Made by a program: the position numbers and the translations under genes
NCBI GenBank assembly: GCA_948567375.1
Contig: OX419757.1
Location: 41,292,001 to 41,356,000 of the forward strand
Source of the DNA: Lunularia cruciata
Lineage: Eukaryota; Streptophyta; Marchantiopsida; Lunulariales; Lunulariaceae
Direction: 5' to 3'
DNA length: 64,000 nucleotides
Notes under the pieces: generated by a model
What the model saw: only the letters and a program-made list of their open reading frames with translations
Told to the model about the DNA's origin: nothing
Databases searched by the model: none
Part shown: piece by piece, positions 45,463 to 57,827 of the stretch
Layout: every line of letters starts with the position of its first letter
Position numbering within the stretch: the stretch's first letter is position 1

Positions 45463-48400
45463 TCAGCAATCATAAGTCCCAGGGCCAGGCGCTTCATCTG
45501 GATGCATCTCCCAACGCAAGCCTTTTCCGAAGCGAAAAAATGCCGGATTTCTATTTCTAGAACTCGCTTGAATGCCCTGCATCAACAAAATTTCCCAAGT
45601 ATCAGGGATACAATACGTCGAGGAATCTTGAGGTTAGAGTAAAGGGTCTATTCATGGACATAGATTGAGCACTCACTTCTACCAATTTATAAACAACTTC
45701 TAATCAGATGTCCCAGAGATTTCCTAGACATACATTACAAAGTCCCAGCCTAACTGCGTTAGTCGTTGATCGCTTGGAGAAGATTAAACAAACATGAGGG
45801 TCGATTAAACCCTCGGTCTTACCATGCATCCTTTAAGTTTTAAAATAGCGGGCCCCGGGGATTGCACACCAAAGTTTACTTTGTCATGCTCCATTGATAT
45901 GAAAACCTTCAAGAGAACAGAAGGCAAGTACACTTTTAGAATTATTTATTTTTTCTTCAACTGTACCTTAAACTGAGTAACTCATCTCAACAAGCATGAA
46001 GCGGAACCATGAAGCGGAACTATTTACTTCTTAGCTCCAGGGTTCCCTCACTCACCTACACAGACATCTTCGAATCTACTTACCACGTCAAGTATCTAGC
46101 TCAACTATTACAACTGTTTGAAGCACGGCGCAGTGTTCAGCACCTCCTTAGAACTGTACGATCAGGCTTGCTCTGAGCAAGAACAGCAGGAATGCTATTG
46201 CAGGATGCTGATGCTATCTAAAAATTGATGCTTTAGATTCTCTTCACTTCAGGTTGCAGAAAATATGATGATTTCCACAAACTCACAGCATGAAACTCGA
46301 AAGATTCACTCACTTTATTTGCATTATCTCGGGTGGATTTTTGAAACGTGTAGGACGGTAAAGTGTCTTTGTATGCCTCATCTTGCTTCCCTAGTGAACC
46401 TTTTGCATCATATTGACCTGGCCCGGTCGTCTCTCCCGCCCTGGCCAGAAGATGATACTGTCATATGAAACAAAACTTCAGGGTTAGATCTTGCGAGTAA
46501 GTCAGAAGCATACGTACATACAGGTGAACAGGACGTGATTCTATGGTTGCTAAGATAGAAACAGGACCAGAACTTTGCATTTTTATTGCACTGTAAGTGG
46601 CTTGTGTAACTAAGATAGCATCTCTGCAAGGTAGAAACTCAACTACATACAAAATATCGCATAGTTTTGCCTTCTCCATCAAAGGTGCCAATTGAACATT
46701 GAGTTTCACGTACGCTTCCGCGTGCTGAAGTTTGATGCACACCTTAAATCGTTTGTCGTGTATAAAACCGACAAATGGTGCTGTCCTGTTTGGCGAAGTT
46801 GCTTGAGGACCAAATGTGGATGGTGCACCATAGGCAGACGGACCGGGTGAAAGTGTCCCGTACTTGGCCTTCATAGTTGCACACAACCACGGCACGTTAT
46901 TTCGTGGCCTTCTCATGAAGAACTCACAAAGTTCCGCCATTAAATATCACGAAGTTTTCCTCATTGACCACTGACAAAATAAGTAAGAGCCATACATCGG
47001 TATGATAAACAAGACCTATAACAAGATACACGAATCTCTGTTTAATTTAGATGATCTGAGCAACTGTCCAATTACTGCAAAGGGAAGATTGTTCAAGCAA
47101 GTCCGAGACTCCTCACTCTCAAAGTACTGGAAATTGAGTTGTGTGATTGAACCTTATCAAATTCCACACTCAAGTAAACGTTGTCTTGCTGTTTTCTTGT
47201 GGATGTCCCGAACAAGGCACCTTCGGGTGACTTTTGTCTAGAGGGAGCAAACTGCAAAAGAGGCTCGTTAGTGAATGGACTGCATGCAGATTGATCTACC
47301 TCATCCTTTATATCACTAGTTTCCGACACAAATCAATCTCTTGCGTTTATCTATGAGGCAGCAATAAACCTGACATTAACCGATCAAATTGTGGGCCAGT
47401 TGCAATGTTCTCTGAAGCTTTTACCTGTGTCAGGAATCCTGATTTTCGGTTGTAAGTTCCCGGTCCAGGAGGTTCTTCTTCTCTCCTTCTCTACATAGAC
47501 ACGTTATGGTTAAAACACAACAAGCAAACCACCAGAACATAACTGTTAAAGAGGCTCTCAATGCGCGGCAGAGGGGCTTACCCGGAACCACCTTGAGCCC
47601 ACTGGGAAGTGGATTTCAGGAGGGTTCTCATTGTATGATTTGGGTTGCTTCCCGAAAGATGACAGGGCTTCGTACTGTGGACCTGCAGGGAGAAATACAG
47701 TTTAAACCTGAGGGGCGTACAAGGTTAAACATTCGCTGGAAGAGTGGATTACGATACAAGAACAATCCAATTTTGAGCACAGTCAAGTACTACTACTTCC
47801 GCTTGACTGTGCATCTAGTACAAGCAAGCGGCAATAGTAATATCTGGTAATACCCGTCATCAGCAAGATAGGTGGAGGTAATAACCCTCTTAAAGTTAGA
47901 AACTTGAAATCCTTTCAATTGCGCATAAAAGGAATTGTTTGACCGACCTTCGTTCTCTAGAGATACAATAATCGCCCATATACTTCGTTACTACTAGTTA
48001 TATAGTGTCTATCTTTGAAGGGACATGTATATTACAGGTGTAAGGAACGTGGTATAACAAATAGACGATAAAAGTTTTGAAGGGTATGGGTACACATCGT
48101 ATACCAGGACTGCACTTATCAACTTGCTGTTTGGCCAATTCCGCGTTGATATACATCTGCTTGACCCAAACGAAATCAGTGATTCTATGAGCTCTGGGTA
48201 GACTGACAAGGAAGAAACAGTCACAAGGTGCAAGAGCTGTATTCCAGATAAAATCTTCTGTGAATCTTTTGTAAAATCTTCTGTAAAATCTTCTCAAATC
48301 TGTGAAACGAAGTAGGGCAAGGAATCCGTTCTTTTTCACCGTATGGACTGAGTGTTTGCATGCTGCCACTAACAAGGTATGGAGAAACACCTTCTCTGCA

Positions 48401-48732
48401 TCGCTCCGGGCAGAGCTCCCAAAACCAAACGCTGGAGAAGTAACTCTGTGAGATATAATCTGTAGGGAACGGTTTGAATTGATTAAAACCTTCAGGATCC
48501 TTGAAGTATCTTCATGCAAGACAATTGCACCTTTTTCTCGAAGAGCAAACAGTTTCGGCATAAACTTGTTGGGAAGAGTTGATATCAATGTGCTAGTCAA
48601 TAAAGGATCAAGAGTTTGAACAAACTAACCTGAGTCCCGAAACCAGACTTGGTATGCCTTCTACGACCGCTTGGGGGACTCCAGTCCCGACAGAGTGGGT
48701 GTGTATACAGAGCTGTCAGGTTTAAAACTCAT
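45463..48732 (-). CDS. SHIPPO/ODF3-like protein with SPGP repeats (sperm-tail PG-rich), ten exons
   Basis: Coding exons, in order: 48668-48732, 48391-48445, 48105-48156, 47582-47682, 47425-47490, 47153-47251, 46743-46868, 46314-46457, 45823-45906, 45463-45576. Together they give 906 bases, 301 residues and a TGA stop with no internal stop; all introns are GT...AG. The protein repeats the PG-rich unit: CSPGPQYEALSSFGKQ, EPPGPGTYN, LSPGPSAYGAPSTFGPQ, TTGPGQYDAKGSLGKQ, QSPGPAILKL and the end APGPGTYDC. Units alternate with FGFGSSAR, FGTSTRKQQDNVYLSVEFDK and VFISMEHDK blocks. The family is known from flagellar axonemes and sperm tails, so a role in motile sperm is inferred. Start: ATG at 48732. 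The exon 1 donor (GTCGTA) is weak; a canonical donor at 48629 would give a different N-terminus. The longer ORFs at 46461-46940 and 47998-48600 are exons read into introns. Confidence 0.88.
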
Positions 48733-50140
48733 CAATACTCGAGGGAAACCAAACTCACAGCAAATATCCTCTTTATGTACTAATTACTCTGAATTTGCGA
48801 CCTGAAAATGAGGATGCAGAGGATTACTCTCTAGCGTCATCGATGTGACGTACCCATTCAGAAAGACTGTACCAGCGAAATTCGCACGTTTCTTCTACTT
48901 TGGCAACATATCTTTGGATGAACCCTCTTCTGATAGCAACCAAGCGATGAGGGCTGCTATATCGACACCAGGCTCCCGACTTGAAACGTTGAATCTAAGG
49001 TAAAATTTCAGAACGTTTCCTCTCTACCACAATGGTAGCCCACAGCCAAGACCAGTCGTTATCGGTCCTAACAAGCTTGCGCAATTCCGCACACATTTTA
49101 TCCATTAGGGAACCAGATACCGGCAGCATATTGGACAGCTATACAACACGGGCACCGAGGGGAGAAACTCATAATAGCTTGCCTCGGCAGGCAACATCGT
49201 GATTCACCACCAAAAGTTTTAGACTCCGATGAGCATCGTGGATCAATCCAACGTGGCCAACCATGAACCAGGAACTCCAATGAAAGCGAGTCTTGAAATC
49301 AAGACGATAAGAGGATTTTCCTCCGAACTATCTACAGCGGCTGTTCCAAGAGCAGAGTCGGGAGTCCACTCCCACGTGAGTCACACGAATTCTAGTTTCT
49401 GTGGATGAAATCGTTCATTGCCATCGAACAATTTACAGAACAAACAGTAATGATTCGCGCATTCATGCAATGCGGAATCGCTTAGAAGCTTTGCTTGCGA
49501 GTCACGCCCGCGAACAGGCCACCTGGAGTTGACAACGTTGACAAATATGAATCTTCGGGTCACAATTTATTCATTCTCGTAGTTTCATCCATTGAGCCAA
49601 GCGGCGCTCGCTCTGCCCTCTCTCGCAGTGACGATGTTTGTCAGGTGATGATGGTGATGAAGGGACGAACGATTGAAAGAAATGGCAGTTAGCTTTCATG
49701 GTGACGATCCACGTCAGCCGTGAAAGGTTAGTAAGTTCCGCTTTCTGATGGACTCATCAATTAAGACCGTATCTGTAAACTTTCTCTTCTTGTACGCGTT
49801 GGGAGTAAATTTCAATACAGCAAGGGAATCGGTAACCCACTTCGCATACTCTATTCATCCATATACACCTTACAATATAAACCAATAGGATGTTTTGGTT
49901 TGACAAGATTATTTATAGAGAATGGATATTGCCACTCTGATTTTTGCTAACGCTACCTATAACGTGGCAAAAATGACCTGGTCCACTTCCATAAACGCCC
50001 TGTGCAAGGCCATGGTAACGCGCTGCTATTTGTCCATTCCATGCTAGTAGGGTGGCAATAGCAAAACTCAGCTGGAAATTAGAATATCTAACTAACAATG
50101 AACAATAGCGATTAGCTACCAATAATGAATAACTGTGGAG
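48733..50140. other. 5' flank of the SHIPPO-like gene
   Basis: No convincing upstream coding exon was found. A possible 5'-UTR intron end (CATTTTCAG on the minus strand) lies near 48810. The promoter should lie within 48750-49750. This stretch is rich in CpG and free of recognisable transposon sequence up to about 49900. Confidence 0.45.
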
Positions 50141-50149
50141 GGGAGGCCT

Positions 50150-50262
50150 GAGTGGCCCGAGGCACACCTGAGTGGCCGGGTCACACTGAGGTTTTGCTGA
50201 ATGAATGTTGGGGGTCAAGGGGAGGCCTTCCCTTGCAGCCCCAAGGGCAGCGGCAGGATGCC
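50150..50262 (+). repeat. Candidate MULE terminal inverted repeat, left
   Basis: The core GTCAAGGGGAGGCCTTCCCT (from 50214), then TGCAGCCCCAAGGGCAG, matches with substitutions the reverse complement of 63250-63290. It lies just beyond the C-terminal end of the MULE transposase relic. The outer edge is uncertain and no 9-bp duplication was confirmed. Confidence 0.45.
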
Positions 50263-51600
50263 CCGCCATTTTCTTCAAAGAATTTTACCTTTCCTCAATG
50301 TTATTGCTTTGAATTGAAGGAATTGTAGTCTATTGTGTCTAAACAAAAATGATTGCTTGATGTAACCTAACTTCAACATCCATTCTATGGCATGTTCTAG
50401 CATTGTGGCCAAGCTCATGACAGATACCACAATGGCATTAATCCAATCAATTTTGAGAAAAGCGACTCTCCACCAACTCAAAGGCAGAAAGGTCACCTAT
50501 TGTGGAATTCTACAATGTTTGTGTTACATGACATGTTCCAAAAGGCCAACTTCTTGGTTGCATCATTAAGGGATTATGCACTGCAAAATCTTGCATAGCA
50601 ATCTCAATGAGAGCTTGTTCCATCAGGTGTTGTTGATGGGAGAGCAATGTTTTGTGCTTCAGTTGAACACACTCCATGATCTCCACAAATGTTCCAAATT
50701 CCTACATTGGTTGATTGGTGAATGGTTTTTGAAGCCACCATTGCTTGTCAAAATGAAAAAGTACAAAGATAGATAGGCATCCCTTTCCTTCATTTTTCTG
50801 ATCTGATGTGAACAAAGATGCACATTGTTGACAAGAACACCTTGTTGCATTGATCATCCACTGACAAAGAAAGTGACTTGTAGTATTGTTTGAGAGATTT
50901 CCTCATTGCAAAGACTAAGATCTTCTTCATCATATCTTTCCACAAAGGTTCTTCTCCATGGGATAGAAGAGCTTGAGTTCATCAGTAATTGTTGTCATGA
51001 TTGATGTTGGAGAGCTATTGGTTGCAAGAAACTTCAAGCAACTCATAAATACCAAGTAAATCTTTACTCGACCTTTGGATCCAACATGGCATGTGCACCT
51101 TCCACTCAAGAAGTTGATGTATGCTCAAAGTGCAGAATATGTCAAAGCCATGTAACAACAAATTTCTCCTTGTAGCACAACCATGTTGTTGCAAGATAAT
51201 GGAAACCTGCACTAGGAGTATTGTTGGTAAGTTGATGGACATTTTTGTGACACTCTTCCTCACTTAAAGAAGCAATAACAACTTGCCACAATTGCATGAA
51301 GCTAGTCCAAGAATCTTCATAGTTGAATGTTGTGCATTGATTTGCAAATATGTTTGTGTTAATGTGCCACACACAAAGCATGTTGATTGAACTTGGGAAA
51401 ACCAATGATATTGCATTCATTAATGCAAGTTCATAGTTAGTCACAAAGACAAAGTGACTACTTACATCAATTCTAAGCTTTTTGCCAAAGGTCCTTTTTA
51501 GATTTCTTATTGCCTAATTGTAATCCTCAAAAGTTTCTTATAGTATAAAACAATAGAACAAGGTGAATGCTTGATTTTTTGTTGTGCGTATATACATCTC
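50263..51600 (-). pseudogene. MULE/FAR1-type transposase, C-terminal half
   Basis: Read leftwards, the segment begins TTKNQAFTLFYCFI (about 51555-51600). The block TNYELALMNAISLVFPSSIN then MLCVWHINTNIFA (51350-51440) is the MULE transposase catalytic block, usually VTDRELALMNAI...CxWHINKN. WLCYKEKFVVTWL follows at about 51142-51180. Below that, decayed sequence (VHMPCWIQRSSKDLLGIYEL, 51040-51100) corresponds to the SRAEGxHxxLK region. It is broken by stops. The missing N-terminal half is at 62390-63000, separated by a family C element. Confidence 0.78.
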
Positions 51601-51689
51601 TACACAACATACATAATTGTCAATATCATACATTATAGAAAGACAACTTATACAAAAGTCATATATGAACTCTAAAGTATCACAATAAT

Positions 51690-52130
51690 TGGTTTAGTTT
51701 CAACTCAAATCATACTCAACTTGGATCAGAAATCAATCTTCAACTCAATGGTCACCAACAACAAGCATTAATTACAATCAAGCCACACCGACTCTACCTA
51801 AGAGACTCTAGGTGATGCTTGCATGTCTTTTTCCACCATAGCCAAGAACTCAAAGGCTCAATATCAAAGAAGTGAGCTCTCTAGAGCTAAAATTCAAAGG
51901 TATACCCCTCTAATTGATTTGGATCTCTAGCTCTAATGGTACCACTAACGGCCCATTTGATAGTGTGATTAGAAGCACTAACACAAAATTTGGCCACTAC
52001 TAAGTAGTCTCTAAGCAACTACTAATATAACTTTGACAGCCAAGACTATCACTCTAGCATCTAAGCCTGTGCTGCAAATGTCATGATAGCAAATGTCATC
52101 CATATTTACATTGTTACACAACATTCATCA
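51690..52130 (-). repeat. Family C terminal repeat, left (3' side)
   Basis: About 440 bp shared with 61925-62370. Shared blocks include CTCAACTTGG-TCAGAAATCAAT, CCACCATAGCCAAGAACT, AAGTAGTCTCTAAGCAACTA and CTAATATAACTTTGAC. The outer 90 bp at 51601-51690 do not visibly match the right copy. Confidence 0.75.
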
Positions 52131-52333
52131 TTGTGAACATCACAATTGCCTCCCTAGTTGGCGGTTAGGTCCCTCTAACTCCAAATAGCCATCTATTCTA
52201 AGTATGGAGTATGCCCTATGAAGGGCAAAAATCAGGAGGCCAAGTGCTATCAAACCTCATTGTTAGTTTACAATCTAAATCTTATAAAGAGTGAACTAAC
52301 TGTAGGTTAAGTACATAAATGACATAACCACTA
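52131..52333. other. Spacer between LTR and pol end, family C
   Basis: The 3' untranslated part of the element. No polypurine tract was assigned with confidence. Confidence 0.35.
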
Positions 52334-52687
52334 TCATTGAGGAACCACTATGAGGAAAGGAGGAAAAAATACCATATGCCATCCTCTTGAATAACAATCA
52401 CACACCAACATAGTAGCAGCTCTACTAAAAGAGCCACATAACATACAGTACCAACCTGCATATACAATAACCAAGCTTGGATCTGTAATGCCATCAATGT
52501 TTGGGAGTTGGCATGGTACCCAACTATGCACATAACAAACAACACCATCACATCCTTCCAAGATGAGGAATTTGGAAGGCAAGACCTTGTGCACTCTCAA
52601 GATAGTGCAGCCTATAGCCCCATCAAATATTGTTGGTGCAATTTGTTGTAGATATACATAATCATCCATATGAAATTGATAGATCAA
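52334..52687 (-). pseudogene. Family C pol C-terminus with PHD-finger-like module
   Basis: An open 117-codon stretch. After a DDYVYLQQIAPTIFDGAIGC linker and a LPNIDGITDPSLVIVYAGW segment comes CMLCGSFSRAATMLVCDCYS then RGWHMVFF. That is the start of a PHD zinc finger: C-x2-C, then C-D-x-C (here shifted to C-D-C), then G-W-H. The last Cys pair is missing because the frame ends at a stop. PHD fingers bind histone tails. Here the module takes the place that the chromodomain has in families A and B. Confidence 0.7.
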
Positions 52688-53720
52688 GGGTCTTTAACCT
52701 CCTCCTTGAATAGTAGCCTAGCATATGGTATCCATATGTTGAGCAATTGCTAAGTTCTCAGAGGCCATTGGCATCACTCTCCAAAAGGTCTCTTCCCATT
52801 GAGAACATATGCTCACCCATATGCTTGGATCATCCAAGTCCAAAACTACAATAATATCACAACAAATGGATGGCTTTAGGTAAATTTGGATCTTGTCCAT
52901 AGAGTAGAAAGTAAGTAGACAAGGATGCTAAGGAAGCTTGCTGGCTAAACCAATAGCCCATGGCCAACCAAGGTAATTGGAGATCCCAATCTCCTAAGTG
53001 GCATCTTTGTAAATTGTACTTAGATAATCCTCTCTTCACCATCTGAACCACTCTTTTTGCTAATCCATCTACCTCAAGGTGATCTTGGAAGGTAGTACAA
53101 TGATCAATCAAGACCTTGTCACACAAGACTTGAAAATTTCTATAGAACTCTATACCCTGATCAATCAAAACCTTAGTTAGTGTACCAAATTGACAAGAAT
53201 ACAATCTAGGAATAAGTGAGATGTCCCATCACTAGACTTGTCAAGAAGTACCACCAACTCAATCCACTTGGAGAAGTGCTCCACCATTACCAAAACATAT
53301 CAATGATGTCTCACAATCAATGGGAAAGGTCCAAGAAAGTCCAAACTCAAGTGGGAACCTAACCCTATGATATATAATGGGTGTAATTGTGGCATGGGAG
53401 CATTAAAATGATGCTTTAACTTGGTTACCAACCACACAACTAGAAAAAATTGTTGTACATCAGTATGTATACCATGTCACCAATTACTTTGGAGTAAGCT
53501 ATATGTATGCTTTACTCCAAAATGCACTAACTCCTCATGAGCATGACATACCAATTTTGGTTTTTGAAATGGAAGTATATTACTCGCACTCTACTATCTT
53601 CCCATGCACAAAGAAGATGTCTACACTCCAATCTAAACTGCTTGGCTTGTTGAAGGACACATTCTCTCTCCATGGCACTAATTGTGGCATCCACAACACC
53701 AATGTGAAGATAATACATCA
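52688..53720 (-). pseudogene. Family C integrase
   Basis: The open stretch 52857-53204 reads GTLTKVLIDQGIEFYRNFQV and then DHCTTFQDHLEVDGLAKRVV, the core's second Asp and the Glu-bearing helix (normally HPEADGLAERV). HLGDWDLQLPWLAMGYWFSQ and FLLYGQDPNLPKAIHLL follow. The zinc-binding region lies at about 53500-53720 in broken frames. This style (LTDQGTEF, ADGLAER) differs from families A and B. Confidence 0.75.
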
Positions 53721-53910
53721 CTAAGACATGTCATGAATGTCTTGTTTACCTATTCCAATATCTTCACCTTTTTGATTTGAGATTTCAACAACTCCTCCTA
53801 TCTATACTAAGAGAGATACCATCAAACCTTCAAAAAATATACATAAAAGGTAGATGTATGCCAACTTGGCACCATCTCCTCATCTATCTCACCAGCAACA
53901 TGCCATGCTA

Positions 53911-54054
53911 GTCTAATCTTGCTAGCTAGGACATGGGCTTCTACTCAACCTATATGCATCACAATTCACCACTCCAGGTTTGGTCTAATCTTGCTGGCTA
54001 GGACATGGGCTTCTATTCAATCTATATGCATCACAATTCACCACTCTAGGTCTA
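53911..54054. repeat. 72-bp tandem duplication
   Basis: 53911-53982 and 53983-54054 are direct repeats with few differences. Both contain GTCTAATCTTGCT, GGACATGGGCTTCTA and TATATGCATCACAATTCACC. It lies in decayed RNase H sequence. Confidence 0.85.
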
Positions 54055-54099
54055 TGAATAATTGTGAAATCATATTCTTGTAAAATCAGAGCCTATCAT

Positions 54100-54600
54100 A
54101 CAAGCTTCCTTAAAAGCTTATTGGACTCATCAGCCACTTCAATGGTTGATTATCAATGATAAGAGTGAAGGCGTAACCAAATAGGTAACATAAAAATTAT
54201 ATTATTGCCCACATTGCAACCAAGCACTCTCCCTCATATGAATTATACTTTGCCTCCACTGAATTGTTGGAGAAACTAGCATAAGCCACCACAAACTCCT
54301 TCTCCTCATCATCTTATTGGACTTTAAGCTCTTACTTACTTACTCCAATGATTATGAACCTAGAATGCTCATCTTTTATTGATCTCCTAAGAATAGGAGA
54401 AAATATCAACCTCTCCTTGAGCTCTATAAAATCTCTCTCTTGCTCATGTTCCCAACAACAATCTTGTGTAAGCTTGGTTAGCTTCATCAAGGCTTTGGAA
54501 ATGGCACTAAATCCTCTAACATATTGGCAATAGAAGTTTGCTAACCCAAGGAATGCTTGCACTCTACTCACATCTATAGGTCAAGGAACATGTGCAATAG
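54100..54600 (-). pseudogene. Family C RNase H
   Basis: The open stretch 54332-54571 starts SRVQAFLGLANFYCQYVRGF and continues ISKALMKLTKLTQDCCWEHE, the RT-RNase H connection. Further left the sequence is broken. Confidence 0.7.
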
Positions 54601-55300
54601 CCTCCCTCGACCTTAGTCTATTGAACACCAATCTACCATGGTAGAATGTGACCCAAATACTCAACCTGCTCATGGAAGAATCTACACTTCCTAATATGTA
54701 AATTGAGTCCATGAGATCTCAATCTCTCAAACATCCCAACAAATGTCTCTTATGCTCCTTCATAATAGTGCAATAGACCAAAATGTCATCAATATAACAT
54801 TGAGAAAAATCTTATTTCCATGACCTTTCAGACCTCAATAGGAGCATTCTTTAACCCAAATGGTAAGAACCTCCACTAATACAATACATCATTACCATGA
54901 AGATCAATAGCTTAAAATCTTATCTTTGACTTGTCCTCCTTCTTGATTGGCAATAGATTATATCCTACTTAAAGATCAAAAGTAATGAAGACCTTTGCAT
55001 ACCCAATTGTATCAAAGATCTACTCTAGTGTAGGCATAACAACCAATTAGCCCTAGTATAGTAATCTCCACATATTCACCTACTTGTGTAGTTTCCATGC
55101 ATATACTTCTTGGTTTAAATCACTATAGTTGAAGCATATTCTCCATGTGAAATCTCCATAAACCAACCTCAAAAAGGTCTCTACTTTGGCTTTGTCAATG
55201 CTCTCTCCATGTCATTATATTTTATAGGAACATAAAAAACTAGTGTATCACTAGTCAACTCAATCTAGTCCTTTTAGAGCACCTAGATCCTTCATACTAA
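54601..55300 (-). pseudogene. Family C reverse transcriptase
   Basis: With stops ignored, the minus strand reads PTLEXIFDTIGYAKVFITFD and GYNLLPIKKEDKSKIRF near 54920-55040. WRFLPFGLKNAPIEV follows near 54845-54890, then ETFVGMFERLRSHGLNLHIR and KCRFFHEQVEYLGHI near 54670-54760. The catalytic YIDD box is decayed to LY followed by stops. At least eight stops are present. Confidence 0.75.
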
Positions 55301-57827
55301 AGGGAAAAAAACTTGTGTAGCTCCTCAAGAACCTCCAAACTCTTCATCTTTCCCCACTTGTAAGCATGTCTCCAATGCTTGGTTGACAAGTATCCTTTAT
55401 AATTGATGTAGGATTGGAAGATGCAATGATTGACTACTACACCAAGTCCTTAGGAGTAGTAATGTTATGCTCCCAACCACCAGAGTCCCACCCTTAGAGC
55501 AAAAAATCCCTCTACTCTAGCTACAAGCTCTACATGTCCTCTAGTTGCATCCCAAGTAGACCAAGAGTGTAATCCAAGTAGACCATGTTCACTTGGATGA
55601 ACCTCAAGTAGACCACTCTCACTAGTAGCCACTAGTTGTATCCCAAGAATACCATACCCACTCTTTCCATTGCCTCCAATATGTGCTTGAATTTTGTTGA
55701 TAGACATAGAGCTCACAAGTGTTTGAGTGGTGATGCCTATCAAGCACATCTTACACCACTCTACCAATCCAAGGTCCACAATCTAGTTCAAGTGTTAGGT
55801 CCATAGTTTGACCTAACACTTGATGCTTGGATGCTTGTGACACTATTGAAATGATAGTAATACCAATATAGAAACACATTGCATGCTCTCTCTCTCTCTC
55901 ATTGATATTGGGCTTCACCAATTGCTATAGTTGTGAATCTCAAAAATTCCAAGATCTCTCTCTCTCTTAAAAAGCATGTGAACTTGGGAAACTCATGAGT
56001 GTGGGTAAAGTGGCTTTGAGCTACTCCACAAGGTTCACCACTTCCATAAGGGACCTATCCACCACTACCACTATTTGAGACTGGTGCTCAAAATCTAGAA
56101 TATCATTCACAATAAGGTGTGCTAGCCGTTGAATCCTATCATAGGCATATTGTATGACCTCTCTAGGTAAAAGGTTTCTCTACCAAAGTTGAAGACAATG
56201 AAGCCATGATCCAACTTTTCATTCATCCAAAAACATACAAGTCTCATCTAAGAATGGACCTCATGTGTACTCGTCATCACCCATGTGCAAGCATTGCTCA
56301 TCCAAGAGATGTTCTCTACAATGTAGGTTGGAGAAAATGGTGTGATGAACTTAGAGAAGTCATAGTATACATGACATCTTTCAAACACACTAAAATGTGA
56401 TCTTATAGACCCCAACCTTGACCAACATGTGTATGCACTTAACATAGCCATCCAAAAGTCACCAAATGAATGGGACTGTATCTCTCTAGATCTTACAACC
56501 CCAATAAGGAAACATATGCCAGCAGGGTAACCTTTGGTTTTGAAAGTTTCACATCTTTTTACTTTACATTCATACATTCTCTATATCTATATGTAGCTAT
56601 ACGTGTTTATTGTTCAATAATACATGTTTTTTAAGAATTATATTTTATATCCTATTTGCATATTTTATGGTCAATTCTATTAACATTTTATATTCATTTA
56701 ATGAGTTCTATATCCCCTTCCTCAAAAGGCTTTTGTGCTAAAATTTCCCATACCATTAATTCAAGGTTAAATAATTTACTCAATTCAATTAATAATAATT
56801 TAAATTATTATAAAGTTTCTTGGGCCATAGTCAATAATAAATAATCATAGATAGACTCTCTTGCATTTGTCAAGACAACATGTTTTCTCACTAGCTGATA
56901 TTACTCTAACCACCAAGGAAAAAATATAACCATAGATTTTTATATTATGCATGCATAGTGGTACAAGTTTGGTAACCTTTGATTGTTGATATTGGTGATA
57001 ACTCCAAATATCAATAGGTCAAATGTGCCACGTGATGTAGAAATACTTGCCTAATAGTCTCTTTCATCTCTACATACAAGTACATCTCAACCCAATACAT
57101 GCATGTAGTATCATTGATAGTCAAATGTTGATCCCACCAAATAACTCCAATAGGCATACTCTCTCTATAAGATAAGTGTGGTATCCAAAGCTTACAAAGT
57201 AGTAGTTTGTAGAAGCTCATCTTCACATTGGTCTCTTGGTGATGCAAAAGCTCTACTCCAAACCTATTGCACCAATTAATCTGCATGTTGCGTCAATGCC
57301 TTCTTAAAACCATAATGGAATATCCAAGATGGATGGAATGACACTACTTGTACTCCAAAATCTAAGTGATTTCCTTTGGTATTGGAGTATCCTTTGCTTG
57401 GACATTCCTCTCCAATAAGTCACAAGGCCAAGTAATGGAACCATTGAAAGTTAAAATTGATATCATGGTCCTTGACTGTAGTAAGCCAAGACTATCACTA
57501 ATAAAATGCACTTGTAAGCAACATACATGTCCCTCACTTGATTTCCAACTTGGTCTATTTGAAGTTGTATCCTCTCAATAGTCACTATTCAAACCCATAA
57601 GATATAACACTACTCCACCAACTAGCAAATCATATGATTTTACTATATTGCACTGGCTTTAGCTCTCACCATAGAGCTATCAATCAGATGAATGGGTTGA
57701 ATATGAACAATGAGCTCCCCACATGTTATGTACTATGTAGAACCACCCCTTAAAGATATTTGGATCTGAAATGGATACCTCTTCCCATTGGTCTTTTGTA
57801 GCCCAAGATTGACAATTGCCACCTTCT
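55301..57827 (-). pseudogene. Family C gag-pol middle region, poorly resolved
   Basis: Short open stretches only. One at 57011-57286 (QINWCNRFGVELLHHQETNV, then YWVEMYLYV) looks like a polyprotein segment; a protease would be expected in this zone, but no D-[ST]-G motif was found. (CT) runs occur at 55889-55906 and 55957-55970. 56560-56860 is AT-rich and unassigned. Confidence 0.4.

Noticed and set aside
46461-46940. A 159-codon minus-strand ORF as a single-exon gene
   Set aside because: Only 46743-46868 carries family sequence; the rest is intron, with splice signals at both exon edges.
47998-48600. A 200-codon minus-strand ORF as a separate gene
   Set aside because: It only reads through two real exons (48391-48445 and 48105-48156) and their introns; the conserved repeat motifs fall exactly within the spliced exons.
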